64,000 nucleotides of DNA from an uncultured Roseobacter sp. (GTDB taxonomy: Bacteria > Pseudomonadota > Alphaproteobacteria > Rhodobacterales > Rhodobacteraceae). This document shows positions 43,004 through 52,048 of the stretch, one piece after another. Where the stretch lies: the NCBI RefSeq assembly GCF_947495025.1, contig NZ_CANLXG010000001.1:992001-1056000 (forward strand), given 5' to 3'. The notes beneath the pieces are model-generated. The model had not been told where the DNA came from. It did no database searches and was given only the letters and a program-made list of their open reading frames with translations. The position numbers were made by a program, and so were the translations under genes. Positions within the stretch are counted from its first letter, which is position 1. The number at the start of each line of letters is the position of its first letter.

Positions 43004-43032
43004 ACGGCCGGCGGGATTGTCCCGCCGGCCGT
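43004..43032 (-). terminator. Perfect hairpin downstream of bhcD (terminator or 3' stabiliser)
   Basis: ACGGCCGGCGGGA-TTG-TCCCGCCGGCCGT, 13-bp perfect stem; no T-tract. Confidence 0.55.
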
Positions 43033-43066
43033 CGCTGTGTGTGGTGTCCGGAAATTCCGTGATTTA

Positions 43067-44044
43067 TCAGAGCGAAACGCGGGTTGCCTTGCCCGTTTCC
43101 TCGGCCACGCGGGCTGCCACAGATGCCACGGCGAGATCCTGCAAGCCGACCCCGGTACCATCAAAAAGCGTAATCTCGTCAGCACTTGTTCGACCGGGGT
43201 GGTCCCCGTTGATCACCGCGCCGACCGGCGTGATATCGCCGTCGGAAATCAGCCCGGCGCTCACCGCATGCTGTGCTTCACCGATGGTGACCGACTGGGC
43301 AATCTCGTCGGCAAAAACGGTGGCCGCAGCCAGAAGCTGAGGATCGACCTCCTGTTTGCCTTTCGTGTCTGTGCCCATGCAGGCGATATGCGTGCCCGGC
43401 TTGATCCAGTCCTTCATCATCAGCGGCTCAAATGCCGAAGTGATGGTGATGATTACATCAGCCTGCGCTCCGAGCTCTTCCTGGGTCACAGCCTCGAACT
43501 CCAGCCCGATCTCTTCTGCGACAGCTCCGAGGCGGGGCAGCATGTCAGGATGCGGGTTCCAGGCCACAACCTTCTCAAAGTCGCGCTGCTCTGCCGCTGC
43601 GCGCAGCTGGAACGTGGACTGGTGCCCTGCCCCGACCATGCCGAGGACTTTCGCGTCGCTGCGCGCGAGATGCGAGATGGACACGGATGACGACGCCGCC
43701 GTGCGCACAGCCGTCAGATAGTTGCCGCCGACCAGCGCCTGCAGCATGCCGGTATCTGGGTCGAAAAGAAAAATTGTGGACTGGTGGTTTGTCAGACCTT
43801 TTTCCATGTTGCCCGGCCAGTAACCGCCTGATTTCACGCCGAGGGTTTTGCCGGCACGGTCAAAGCCCGATTTGAAACCATAGAGCGCGTCGGCATAGCC
43901 GATTGCCTCGCGGATCACGGGGAAATTATACGCGTCACCCTTTGCCATCGCGCCAAACACCGCTTCCACAGCGGTGAATGCGTCTGCGCTGCTCACCACC
44001 TGCGCGCAAATATCTTCGCCTACGATCAGTAATCCTTCGGACAT
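43067..44044 (-). CDS. bhcD: Iminosuccinate reductase (ornithine cyclodeaminase/mu-crystallin family)
   Basis: OCD family (GVKSGGYWPGN, LVGGNYLTAVRTAASSSVSISHLA, LGMVGAGHQS); position in bhcABCD order. Confidence 0.88.
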   Translation of the reverse strand: MSEGLLIVGEDICAQVVSSADAFTAVEAVFGAMAKGDAYNFPVIREAIGYADALYGFKSGFDRAGKTLGVKSGGYWPGNMEKGLTNHQSTIFLFDPDTGMLQALVGGNYLTAVRTAASSSVSISHLARSDAKVLGMVGAGHQSTFQLRAAAEQRDFEKVVAWNPHPDMLPRLGAVAEEIGLEFEAVTQEELGAQADVIITITSAFEPLMMKDWIKPGTHIACMGTDTKGKQEVDPQLLAAATVFADEIAQSVTIGEAQHAVSAGLISDGDITPVGAVINGDHPGRTSADEITLFDGTGVGLQDLAVASVAARVAEETGKATRVSL

Positions 44045-44124
44045 CGGGTCTTCCTGTCTGTGTCTTGATATGGACTGCGCCCGGGCAGAACCCGGGCGCT
44101 GCGGTTGTTCCGGTCTGTTGCCGG

Positions 44125-45288
44125 TCAGTAGGCCTTGCCGCGGGCGGATACAGGCCAGAGCGTCTCGACCTTGCCGCCCCGCACGCCGACGTACCAGTCG
44201 TGCACGTTGCAGGTCGGATCACAGTGACCCGGCACAAGTTTGAGTTTGTCATTGACCTTCAGAACGCCATCCGGATCTGCAACGACACCATGCTCGTCCG
44301 AACATTTGACATATTCAACGTCATCGCGCCCAAAGATCGTAGGCAGGCCGCTGTCCACCGACTGCGCCTTGAGGCCTGCATCAACGATCGCCTTATCGGC
44401 CTTTGCATGGCTCATGACAGAGGTCAGGATAAACAGCGCGTTCTCCCACTCCCCTTCGTCGATACGGTTGCCGTCTTTGTCGAGGATACGACCGTAATCC
44501 GCGTCCATGAAGGCATAAGAGCCACACTGCAGCTCGTTGTACACGTTCGAGTTGGACTCAAAGTAATAGCTGCCGGTACCGCCACCGCCAACGATGTCGC
44601 ACTCCAGACCTTCTGCTTTCAGCGTATCGACGGCATCCTGCACCATGTCGATGGCGATCTGCGTCTTGGCTTTGCGCTCGTCGTACGAATCGAGGTGCTG
44701 CATCGCGCCCTGGTACGCCTGGATGCCGGCGAATTTCAGCCCCGGGGCGGCATAAATAGCTTTGGCCAGTTCAACAACCTGTGGGGTCGTCGTCACGCCG
44801 CAGCGTCCCGCGCCACAGTCGATCTCGACCAGGCATTCGATCTCCGTGCCGTGGCGCGTGGCTGCCTCTGAGAGGTCCGCGACATTGCCCGGCATGTCCA
44901 CACAGCAGATCGTGCGCGCGCCCAGTTTCGGCATCCGCGCCAGGCGATCGATCTTGGCCGGTTGCGTCACCTGGTTGGAAACCAGTACATCCTTGATGCC
45001 ACCGCGGGCGAAAACCTCGGCCTCCGATACTTTCTGGCAGCACACACCGACCGAGCCGCCCAGTTTTTCCTGCAGCAGTGCCACATCGACTGACTTGTGC
45101 ATTTTTCCGTGCACCCGGTGGCGCATGCCATGCGCCTTTGCATAGTCACCCATCTTTTTGATGTTGCGCTCCAGCGCGTCCAGATCCAGCACGAGGCAGG
45201 GCGTCTGGATTTCGCTTTCATCCATCCCGATTGATGCGGGAATGTCATAGCCGACTTCATAGTCGTCGAAGTTTACCTGCTTGTTCAT
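44125..45288 (-). CDS. bhcC: beta-hydroxyaspartate aldolase (D-threonine aldolase-like, PLP)
   Basis: TPCLVLDLDALERNIKKMGDYAKAHGMRHRVHGKMHKS; ECLVEIDCGAGRCGV; operon context. Confidence 0.9.
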   Translation of the reverse strand: MNKQVNFDDYEVGYDIPASIGMDESEIQTPCLVLDLDALERNIKKMGDYAKAHGMRHRVHGKMHKSVDVALLQEKLGGSVGVCCQKVSEAEVFARGGIKDVLVSNQVTQPAKIDRLARMPKLGARTICCVDMPGNVADLSEAATRHGTEIECLVEIDCGAGRCGVTTTPQVVELAKAIYAAPGLKFAGIQAYQGAMQHLDSYDERKAKTQIAIDMVQDAVDTLKAEGLECDIVGGGGTGSYYFESNSNVYNELQCGSYAFMDADYGRILDKDGNRIDEGEWENALFILTSVMSHAKADKAIVDAGLKAQSVDSGLPTIFGRDDVEYVKCSDEHGVVADPDGVLKVNDKLKLVPGHCDPTCNVHDWYVGVRGGKVETLWPVSARGKAY

Positions 45289-45300
45289 TTTACTTTCTCC

Positions 45301-46272
45301 TCAGCCCTGCATCCAGGGCAGTTTGTTCAGATCCACATTTCCACCTGTGATCACCACACCCACACGTTTGCCCCGGAACACATCGGGATTGCGCAGAATG
45401 GTGGCCATTGGCACCGCACAGCTTGGTTCCATAACGATTTTCATCCGCTCCCACGTCAGTTTCATCGCATCGATGATCTCCTGTTCGGAGGCGGTTAGAA
45501 CGTCCGTGACAAAACTCGACACAAAGTGCCAGGTGTTCTCTTTGAGCGGCACTTTCAGCCCGTCTGCAATGGTGACGGGCGCGTCATCCGCAATGATATG
45601 ACCCGCACGGAACGAGCGGGCCGCGTCATCGGCCTGATCCGGTTCGGCGGCGTAAATCTCCATCTGCGGCGCAAGATTGGACAGCGTCAGGCAGGTCCCG
45701 GAAATCATGCCACCGCCACCGATGGGAGCAATCACCGCGTCCATGTTTTCGACCTGGCTGAGCAATTCCAGCGAACAGGTTGCCTGACCACATATCACGC
45801 GCGGATCATTGTAGGGATGCACGAATTCAGCGCCGGTCTTTTCCTGTACCTCAGCGAACACCGCCTCCCGGCTGGTGGTGGATGGCTCGCACTCTGTGAT
45901 GATGCCGCCATAGCCGCGGACCGCGGCCTTCTTGGCCTCCGGTGCTGTGCGCGGCATAACGACGTGGCAAGGAATTCCGCGGCGGCCCGCGGCATAGCTC
46001 AGCGACAGTGCATGGTTGCCCGATGAATGCGTTGCTACACCTTTGGCCGCCATCTCATCGCTGAGACCGAAAACGGCATTTGACGCCCCACGCACCTTGA
46101 ATGCACCTGCCTTCTGAAAGTTTTCACACTTGAAGAAGAGTTCGGCACCGGTGAGGTCGTTAAAGTACTGCGATGTCAGCACCGGGGTTTCATGGATATA
46201 GGGCCGGATGCGCGCATGCGCCTCGCGCACGTCGTCAATCGTCAGGTCCGGGGCTGTTCTTGAATCCAGCAT
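45301..46272 (-). CDS. bhcB: beta-hydroxyaspartate dehydratase (Ser/Thr dehydratase family)
   Basis: FFKCENFQKAGAFKVRGASNAV PLP Lys motif; SSGNHALSLSYAA; PIGGGGMISG; operon context. Confidence 0.9.
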   Translation of the reverse strand: MLDSRTAPDLTIDDVREAHARIRPYIHETPVLTSQYFNDLTGAELFFKCENFQKAGAFKVRGASNAVFGLSDEMAAKGVATHSSGNHALSLSYAAGRRGIPCHVVMPRTAPEAKKAAVRGYGGIITECEPSTTSREAVFAEVQEKTGAEFVHPYNDPRVICGQATCSLELLSQVENMDAVIAPIGGGGMISGTCLTLSNLAPQMEIYAAEPDQADDAARSFRAGHIIADDAPVTIADGLKVPLKENTWHFVSSFVTDVLTASEQEIIDAMKLTWERMKIVMEPSCAVPMATILRNPDVFRGKRVGVVITGGNVDLNKLPWMQG

Positions 46273-46281
46273 GTTACCCCC

Positions 46282-47472
46282 TCAGGCTGCGGATTTAATG
46301 GATGCGCTGCTGTTGGCGCGGAAAAACTCCTGGGCTGCAGCAACACCGCTGCCCAGCTCAATCGGGTAATCCAGATCGGCCATTGCCATTTCGATCGTCG
46401 CCAGCCCGGACAGAACCATCACGTCGGTAAGACTGCCCAGATGGCCGATGCGGAACGCTTTGCCGTTCATTTCGCCCAGACCAATACCGAACGAGACACC
46501 GTACTGGCTGAACGCCTGATCCGTCAGCGCGTTACTGTCGAAACCTTTGGGCACATAGATCGCGCTGACAGTGTCAGAATAAAGCTCAGGGCTTTCTGCG
46601 ACGAGACGCAGATCCCAGGCGTCCACTGCGCGCCTCACGCCTTCGGCAAGACGGGTGTGACGGGCATAGACGTTGTCGAGACCTTCCTCGAACAACATTC
46701 TGAGGCTTTCACGCATGCCGTAGATCAGCTGCAACGGCGGCGTGTAGGGAAAGCCACCTGAGGCGTTTGCATTCATCATGTCACGGAAATCAAAGAAGGT
46801 ACGCGGCAGATGCGCGGTTTCCATATGATCCAGCGCCTTCTGGCTGACACCCAGAATGGCCATCCCGGTCGCCAGCATAAAGCCCTTCTGCGACCCGGAA
46901 ACCGCAATATCGACACCCCAGGCATCCATCTCGAACGGCATGGATGCAAGTGAACTGACACAGTCCACAAAAAGCAGTGCATCGTGGCTGGCCGCGTCCA
47001 TCGCCGCGCGTACCGCCGCAACATCGGATTTCACACCGGTCGCCGTTTCATTGTGTGTCACGAGCACGGCTTTGATCTCTCCTGCAGTATCCGCGGTCAG
47101 TGCGGCCTCGAACCTGTCTGCCGGCGCACCTGTCCCCCACGGGCATTCGATGATCTGAACATCCAGCCCGTGGCGCTCGCACAGGTCGATCCAGCGGTGA
47201 CTGAACATTCCGTACCGGGCGACAAGCACCCTGTCGCCTGCGCTCAGCGTGTTGGTGATCGCCGCTTCCCAGCCACCGGTACCGCTGGCAGGGAAAGTGA
47301 TCACCTTGCCGGTGGTTGTCCCGAATACCTTTTTCGTGTCCTCAAGGACAGGCGCGAATGTTTCGACAAAATCCGGCGCGCGGTGATCACGCGTCTGCAC
47401 CTGCATCGCCAGGCGCAGTCGGTCGGGGATGTTCGTGGGCCCGGGAATAAAGACGGGGTTTTGATCTGACAT
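46282..47472 (-). CDS. bhcA: Aspartate-glyoxylate aminotransferase (class V)
   Basis: FIPGPTNIPDRLRLAMQVQTRDHRAPDF; FPASGTGGWEAAITNTLSAGDRVLV; SGSQKGFMLATG PLP Lys; start trimmed to ATG 47472. Confidence 0.9.
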   Translation of the reverse strand: MSDQNPVFIPGPTNIPDRLRLAMQVQTRDHRAPDFVETFAPVLEDTKKVFGTTTGKVITFPASGTGGWEAAITNTLSAGDRVLVARYGMFSHRWIDLCERHGLDVQIIECPWGTGAPADRFEAALTADTAGEIKAVLVTHNETATGVKSDVAAVRAAMDAASHDALLFVDCVSSLASMPFEMDAWGVDIAVSGSQKGFMLATGMAILGVSQKALDHMETAHLPRTFFDFRDMMNANASGGFPYTPPLQLIYGMRESLRMLFEEGLDNVYARHTRLAEGVRRAVDAWDLRLVAESPELYSDTVSAIYVPKGFDSNALTDQAFSQYGVSFGIGLGEMNGKAFRIGHLGSLTDVMVLSGLATIEMAMADLDYPIELGSGVAAAQEFFRANSSASIKSAA

Positions 47473-47527
47473 CGCGGTGTCCTCCTCAGTGACATCGATG
47501 ACAATAGAGAGTAGCTCCGCATTTGCA

Positions 47528-47639
47528 ATTTTCTCGAAAATGTTTTTCAAAAAGATCATTAATTGTCTTTCCCACTGCTTTTAAAGGATTTTTATTTTTT
47601 CAAAAAATATTTTCAAAAACTTATTGAAATTATTTTTCA
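47528..47639. promoter_or_regulatory. bhcA-bhcR divergent regulatory region with candidate BhcR operators
   Basis: 27-bp imperfect direct repeat (21/27 identical) at 47528-47554 and 47594-47620; IclR-like inverted repeat TGAAA-TTATT-TTTCA at 47625-47639. Confidence 0.6.
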
Positions 47640-47687
47640 TTCCTGCTTCCATAGGTCTGCAAATGATCCGGGGAGGATCAGACCTTT

Positions 47688-48554
47688 ATGAATGTCCAGA
47701 AACGCCAGCGCGGGAGACCAAAGTCTCAGTTCCGTGACAGCTCTGCCGGCACGCTTCAGTCTCTTGACCGGGCGCTTGGTATTCTTGTGGCGGTTTCCAG
47801 ATCCGGGCGCGCAACGCTGACGGATCTGTCGCTTTCACTTGGCGTGCCCACGGCGACGACGCACCGCATCCTGACAACGCTGCAGAAACACGGTTTCGTG
47901 GCCTTCGACGAAGAGCATCAGGACTGGGCCATCGGGATCGAAGCCTACCGCGTCGGCGCAGGATTTATGAACCGGACTAACCTGACAGAAGTCAGCCGAC
48001 CCGTCATGCGAACACTCATGGAACGCACTGGCGAGACATCGAATCTCGCAATACCCGACGGCGGCGAAGTCGTTTTCGTAGGCCAGGTTGAAACGCCGAA
48101 TCCGATCCGTGCCTTTTTCTCGCGCGGCACCCGGACGGCCATGCACGCGTCAGGCACCGGTAAGGCGATTCTGTCAGCCCTGCCCGAAGAACGCGCACGC
48201 ACTTTGCTGATGGCATCGGGCCTCACGCAGTTCACCGGCAATACGCTGACAACACCTGCCAGCCTTTTTGATGATCTGGCGCGAACCCGCCAGCGTGGCT
48301 GGTCGTTTGACAAGGAAGAACGATATGAGGGAATGTCCTGCATCGGCGCAGTTATCTACGACGAACACCGCGAACCCTGCGCAGGCGTTTCCATATCCGG
48401 ACCAAGCACCCGGTTCGGCGCCCTGCGCGTTCCCGAACTGGGCAGCATTGTCGCTGATGCAGCGTCTGAAATCACAGACCTGATCGGTGGCCGAAAGCCG
48501 GAAACCGACACCTCTGCCGCCGACGGGACGGCACAGGAAAAGCAGGCCATTTAA
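47688..48554 (+). CDS. bhcR: IclR-family transcriptional regulator BhcR
   Basis: IclR HTH (SRSGRATLTDLSLSLGVPTATTHRILTTLQKHGFV) and effector domain; divergent from bhcABCD. Confidence 0.9.
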   Translation: MNVQKRQRGRPKSQFRDSSAGTLQSLDRALGILVAVSRSGRATLTDLSLSLGVPTATTHRILTTLQKHGFVAFDEEHQDWAIGIEAYRVGAGFMNRTNLTEVSRPVMRTLMERTGETSNLAIPDGGEVVFVGQVETPNPIRAFFSRGTRTAMHASGTGKAILSALPEERARTLLMASGLTQFTGNTLTTPASLFDDLARTRQRGWSFDKEERYEGMSCIGAVIYDEHREPCAGVSISGPSTRFGALRVPELGSIVADAASEITDLIGGRKPETDTSAADGTAQEKQAI

Positions 48555-48600
48555 ATTACTTAGCAACCAGGAGGAAAAAATTCCCGGATATCCTGCGGAT

Positions 48601-48613
48601 TTTTCACGAAAAT
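48601..48613. promoter_or_regulatory. Candidate BhcR-like site upstream of the TRAP operon
   Basis: TTTTCACGAAAAT, 12/13 identical to TTTTCTCGAAAAT at 47529-47541. Confidence 0.4.
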
Positions 48614-48853
48614 ATCGAGCCCTGCTATCAGGGGTTGCAGCCACGCCGGAAATTATAAGCGTGACGGCTTGTCGCAGGTCCGGTTACTGCTAACTGAAGG
48701 GATGAAAGATGGAGGAGAACAGCCGGTCAGCTTCGGGAGGAAGCGCGGGCCCGGCATTTGTCGTGCATCCGGTTTATTCCGCCTTTCACCCTGCGAACGG
48801 CCCACAGGGCCACAGACTGTATGGGGCATCCCGCCCCTTTCTTGGGAGGAAAT

Positions 48854-49948
48854 ATGACAGACAAACTTAACCGCAGAAAGTTCCTGCGCGGCTCCGCCGT
48901 TGCGGGCGCAGCAGCGCTTGCAACCCCGGCCATCGCGGATGGGCACGGCACGACACTCAAGATGCAGGCTGCCTGGGGCGGCGGCATCTTTCTGGAGAAT
49001 GCCAAGTCTTTTGCAAACCGCGTCAACGAAATGTCCGGCGGTTCGCTGACAATCGAAGTCCTTTCGGTGGACGCGGTTGTGAAAACCAGCCAGATGCAGG
49101 ATGCGGTCCACCGCGGCGTTCTTGATGCGGCGCATTACGTACCTGCCTACTGGTACGGCAAATCCAAGGCGGCGTCGCTCTTTGGCACGGGCCCCTGCTT
49201 TGGCTGGTCGAGCCAGGAAGTTCTGGGATGGGTCCACGCAGGTGGCGGACAGGAACTGTTTGACGAGCTGATGGAAACACTGCGTCTGAACGTTGTATCC
49301 TTCTTCAACTCGCCGATGCCCGCTCAGCCTCTGGGCTGGTTCCAGGAGCAGATCACTGACGCATCCCAGATGGACGGACTCAAGTACCGTACAGTTGGTC
49401 TCGCGGCCGACGTTCTGCTCGAAATGGGTATGTCCGTTGTTCAGCTGCCGGGCGGAGAAATCCAGCCTGCGATGAAGTCCGGCCTGATTGATGCGGCGGA
49501 ATTCAACAACCCCACATCTGACCGCGACTTTGGTATGCAGGACGTGTCCAAGCATTACCACCTGGCGTCCTATCACCAGAGCCAGGAGTTCTTTGAGGTC
49601 ACGATCAACAAGGACAAGTTCAACGCGCTGTCGCCTGAGCACCAGGCAATCATCAAAAACGCATCCATGGCCGAGAACTCCGGTTTCTACTGGGGTAACA
49701 CCAAGCGCTATTCCGACGACCTGCTCAAGCTGCAGGAAGCGGATGGTGTGAACGTGTACCGGACACCGGACAGCGTGATGGCAGCTCAGCTTAAAGCATG
49801 GGACAAGGTCACAGCACGTATCGCAGAAGACGATCCGTTCTTTGCCAAGGTCATGGAATCACAGAAGGCTTATGCCAAGGATGTGATGAACTACCTGAAC
49901 CTGAACCAGCCCGACTACAAGCTGGCTTACAACCACTACTTCGGTTAA
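48854..49948 (+). CDS. TRAP transporter substrate-binding protein, DctP family, Tat signal
   Basis: NRRKFLRGSAVAGAAALATPAIA twin-arginine leader; PGGEIQPAMKSGLIDAAEFNNPTSDRDFG. Confidence 0.9.
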   Translation: MTDKLNRRKFLRGSAVAGAAALATPAIADGHGTTLKMQAAWGGGIFLENAKSFANRVNEMSGGSLTIEVLSVDAVVKTSQMQDAVHRGVLDAAHYVPAYWYGKSKAASLFGTGPCFGWSSQEVLGWVHAGGGQELFDELMETLRLNVVSFFNSPMPAQPLGWFQEQITDASQMDGLKYRTVGLAADVLLEMGMSVVQLPGGEIQPAMKSGLIDAAEFNNPTSDRDFGMQDVSKHYHLASYHQSQEFFEVTINKDKFNALSPEHQAIIKNASMAENSGFYWGNTKRYSDDLLKLQEADGVNVYRTPDSVMAAQLKAWDKVTARIAEDDPFFAKVMESQKAYAKDVMNYLNLNQPDYKLAYNHYFG

Positions 49949-49972
49949 GCCGTTCAGTTTCCTTGAATATTT

Positions 49973-49999
49973 CCGGGCGCCTGACCTTCAGGCGCCCGG
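49973..49999 (+). other. Perfect intercistronic hairpin between dctP-like and dctQ-like genes
   Basis: CCGGGCGCCTGA-CCT-TCAGGCGCCCGG, 12-bp perfect stem; no T-tract. Confidence 0.75.
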
Positions 50000-50059
50000 C
50001 CTGGAATACGGGGTGCCCGGTCAGGCAGCCTAACACATGTCGCAGGGGGAGCCGACCTG

Positions 50060-50650
50060 ATGAAATTTGTTCACGCCATTGAAGGGCTCAGCCTTTGGGT
50101 GGGACGCGCCTTTGGCTGGTGCATCCTGATCCTGACACTGTCTGTGTCCTACGAGGTTTTTGTCCGTTACGTGTTGAACGCACCCACGGTCTGGGCCTTC
50201 GATATGATGATCCAGATGTATGGCGCCCTGTTCCTGATGTGCGGCGCCTATGCGCTGGCTCAGGACACGCATGTCCGTGCGGATGTTGTGTACCGTCTCT
50301 TTCCGGTACGTGTTCAGGCCAGCCTGGATTTCCTGCTCTATTTCATCTTCTTCTTTCCCGGCATTACCGCGCTGGTCTGGTTCGGTTATGAGATCGCCTC
50401 TGACAGCTGGCGGTACAAGGAAGTCAGCTTCAACAGCCCGGCAAGCATTCAGATCTATTTCTTCAAGTCTCTCATCCCGGTCGCCGGTGGTCTGCTGATG
50501 ATCCAGGGCGTGGCCGAACTGGTGCGCTGCATCCTTGCAATGCGCGACGGTGAATGGCCCGAACGGCTTGCCGACGTCAAAGAGACCGAAGATCTGCTCT
50601 CGGAGGCAGATCTGAACGAAATCGCGGCCATCAACCCGGCCAGGAAATAA
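50060..50650 (+). CDS. TRAP transporter small permease (DctQ)
   Basis: Four hydrophobic segments, TVWAFDMMIQMYGALFLMCGAYALAQDTHVRADVVY. Confidence 0.88.
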   Translation: MKFVHAIEGLSLWVGRAFGWCILILTLSVSYEVFVRYVLNAPTVWAFDMMIQMYGALFLMCGAYALAQDTHVRADVVYRLFPVRVQASLDFLLYFIFFFPGITALVWFGYEIASDSWRYKEVSFNSPASIQIYFFKSLIPVAGGLLMIQGVAELVRCILAMRDGEWPERLADVKETEDLLSEADLNEIAAINPARK

Positions 50651-50680
50651 CCACGCAGACGCGTACAGAAAGACATCAAG

Positions 50681-52048
50681 ATGACAAATCCCGAAGTTGC
50701 CCTCCTCATGCTGGGCCTGTTTATCGTGCTGGTCCTGCTGGGTTTTCCGATCGCTTTCACACTTCTCGCGATGGGCGTGGCCTTTGGCTACTACGCCTAC
50801 CACCAGGGTGGCTCGATCGAGAGTTTCAGCGATATCTTCAACAACAACATTTTCTATCTGCTGAACCAGAACACCTATTCCGTGATGGAAAACCCCACGC
50901 TTGTTGCGATCCCGCTCTTTCTCTTCATGGGCTATGTGGTCGAACGCGCGAACATCGTGGACAAGCTGTTCTTCTCGCTCTACCAGGCCGCACGTAATCT
51001 GCCCGGCAGCCTGGCCATCGCGGCCCTGCTGACCTGCGCGGTTTTTTCAACCGCGTCCGGTATCGTTGGCGCGGTTGTGACGCTGATGGGTCTCCTGGCC
51101 TTTCCGGCAATGGCCAACGCCAACTACAACAAAAGCTTTGCATCAGGCGTGATCTGTGCCGGTGGTACGCTGGGCATTCTGATCCCACCCTCGATCATGC
51201 TGATCGTCTACTCCGCCATCGCTGACCTCTCACCCCTCCGGCTTTACGCGGCGGCGGTGTTCCCGGGGCTGCTGCTGGCCGGCCTCTACATTGTCTATGT
51301 TATCGTGCGTGTCTGGTTTAATCCGGCCCTCGCCCCCAAACCCACTGATGACGACGTGCCGCCCCCGCGCGAGATATACATGAACCTGCTGATCAGCTTT
51401 GTGCCGCTGACTGTGCTGATCGCGCTGGTACTGGGATCGATCCTGGGCGGACTGGCCACGCCTGCAGAGGCTGCTGCAATGGGCGCTCTGGGCGGCATGA
51501 TCCTTGCCGTGCTCTACCGCTCTATGACCTGGACCAAACTCAAGGAAAGCGTCTTTCTGACAGCCAAAGCAACAGCCATGGTCTGCTGGCTCTTCGTCGG
51601 GTCCTGGACCTTTGCCTCTGTGTTTTCATATCTCGGTGGACACGATATCATCGCAGACTGGGTCGGTGGTATGGATCTGGAGCCCTGGCAGTTTCTGGTG
51701 CTGGCGCAGGTCATCATCTTCCTGCTGGGCTGGCCACTGGAATGGTCGGAAATCCTGATCATCTTTGTACCGATCTTCCTGCCGCTGCTCGAGGTTTTTG
51801 GCGTAAACCCCTACTTCTTTGCGATGCTTGTAGCGCTGAACCTGCAGACGTCCTTTCTGACGCCACCTATGGCGATGTCGGCCTATTATCTCAAAGGCGT
51901 GCTGAAAAAGCAGATTGAGCTGATGGAAATCTTCAGGGGGATCATGCCCTATCTTGGCATCGTTATCTTCACCATGGTGCTGATGTACCAGTTCCCGGGC
52001 ATTGCCCTGTGGTTCCCTGACTATCTCTTTGGTGAATATATCCCGTGA
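50681..52048 (+). CDS. TRAP transporter large permease (DctM)
   Basis: Polytopic; GTLGILIPPSIMLIVYSAI, NLQTSFLTPPMAMSAYYLKGV. Confidence 0.92.
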   Translation: MTNPEVALLMLGLFIVLVLLGFPIAFTLLAMGVAFGYYAYHQGGSIESFSDIFNNNIFYLLNQNTYSVMENPTLVAIPLFLFMGYVVERANIVDKLFFSLYQAARNLPGSLAIAALLTCAVFSTASGIVGAVVTLMGLLAFPAMANANYNKSFASGVICAGGTLGILIPPSIMLIVYSAIADLSPLRLYAAAVFPGLLLAGLYIVYVIVRVWFNPALAPKPTDDDVPPPREIYMNLLISFVPLTVLIALVLGSILGGLATPAEAAAMGALGGMILAVLYRSMTWTKLKESVFLTAKATAMVCWLFVGSWTFASVFSYLGGHDIIADWVGGMDLEPWQFLVLAQVIIFLLGWPLEWSEILIIFVPIFLPLLEVFGVNPYFFAMLVALNLQTSFLTPPMAMSAYYLKGVLKKQIELMEIFRGIMPYLGIVIFTMVLMYQFPGIALWFPDYLFGEYIP

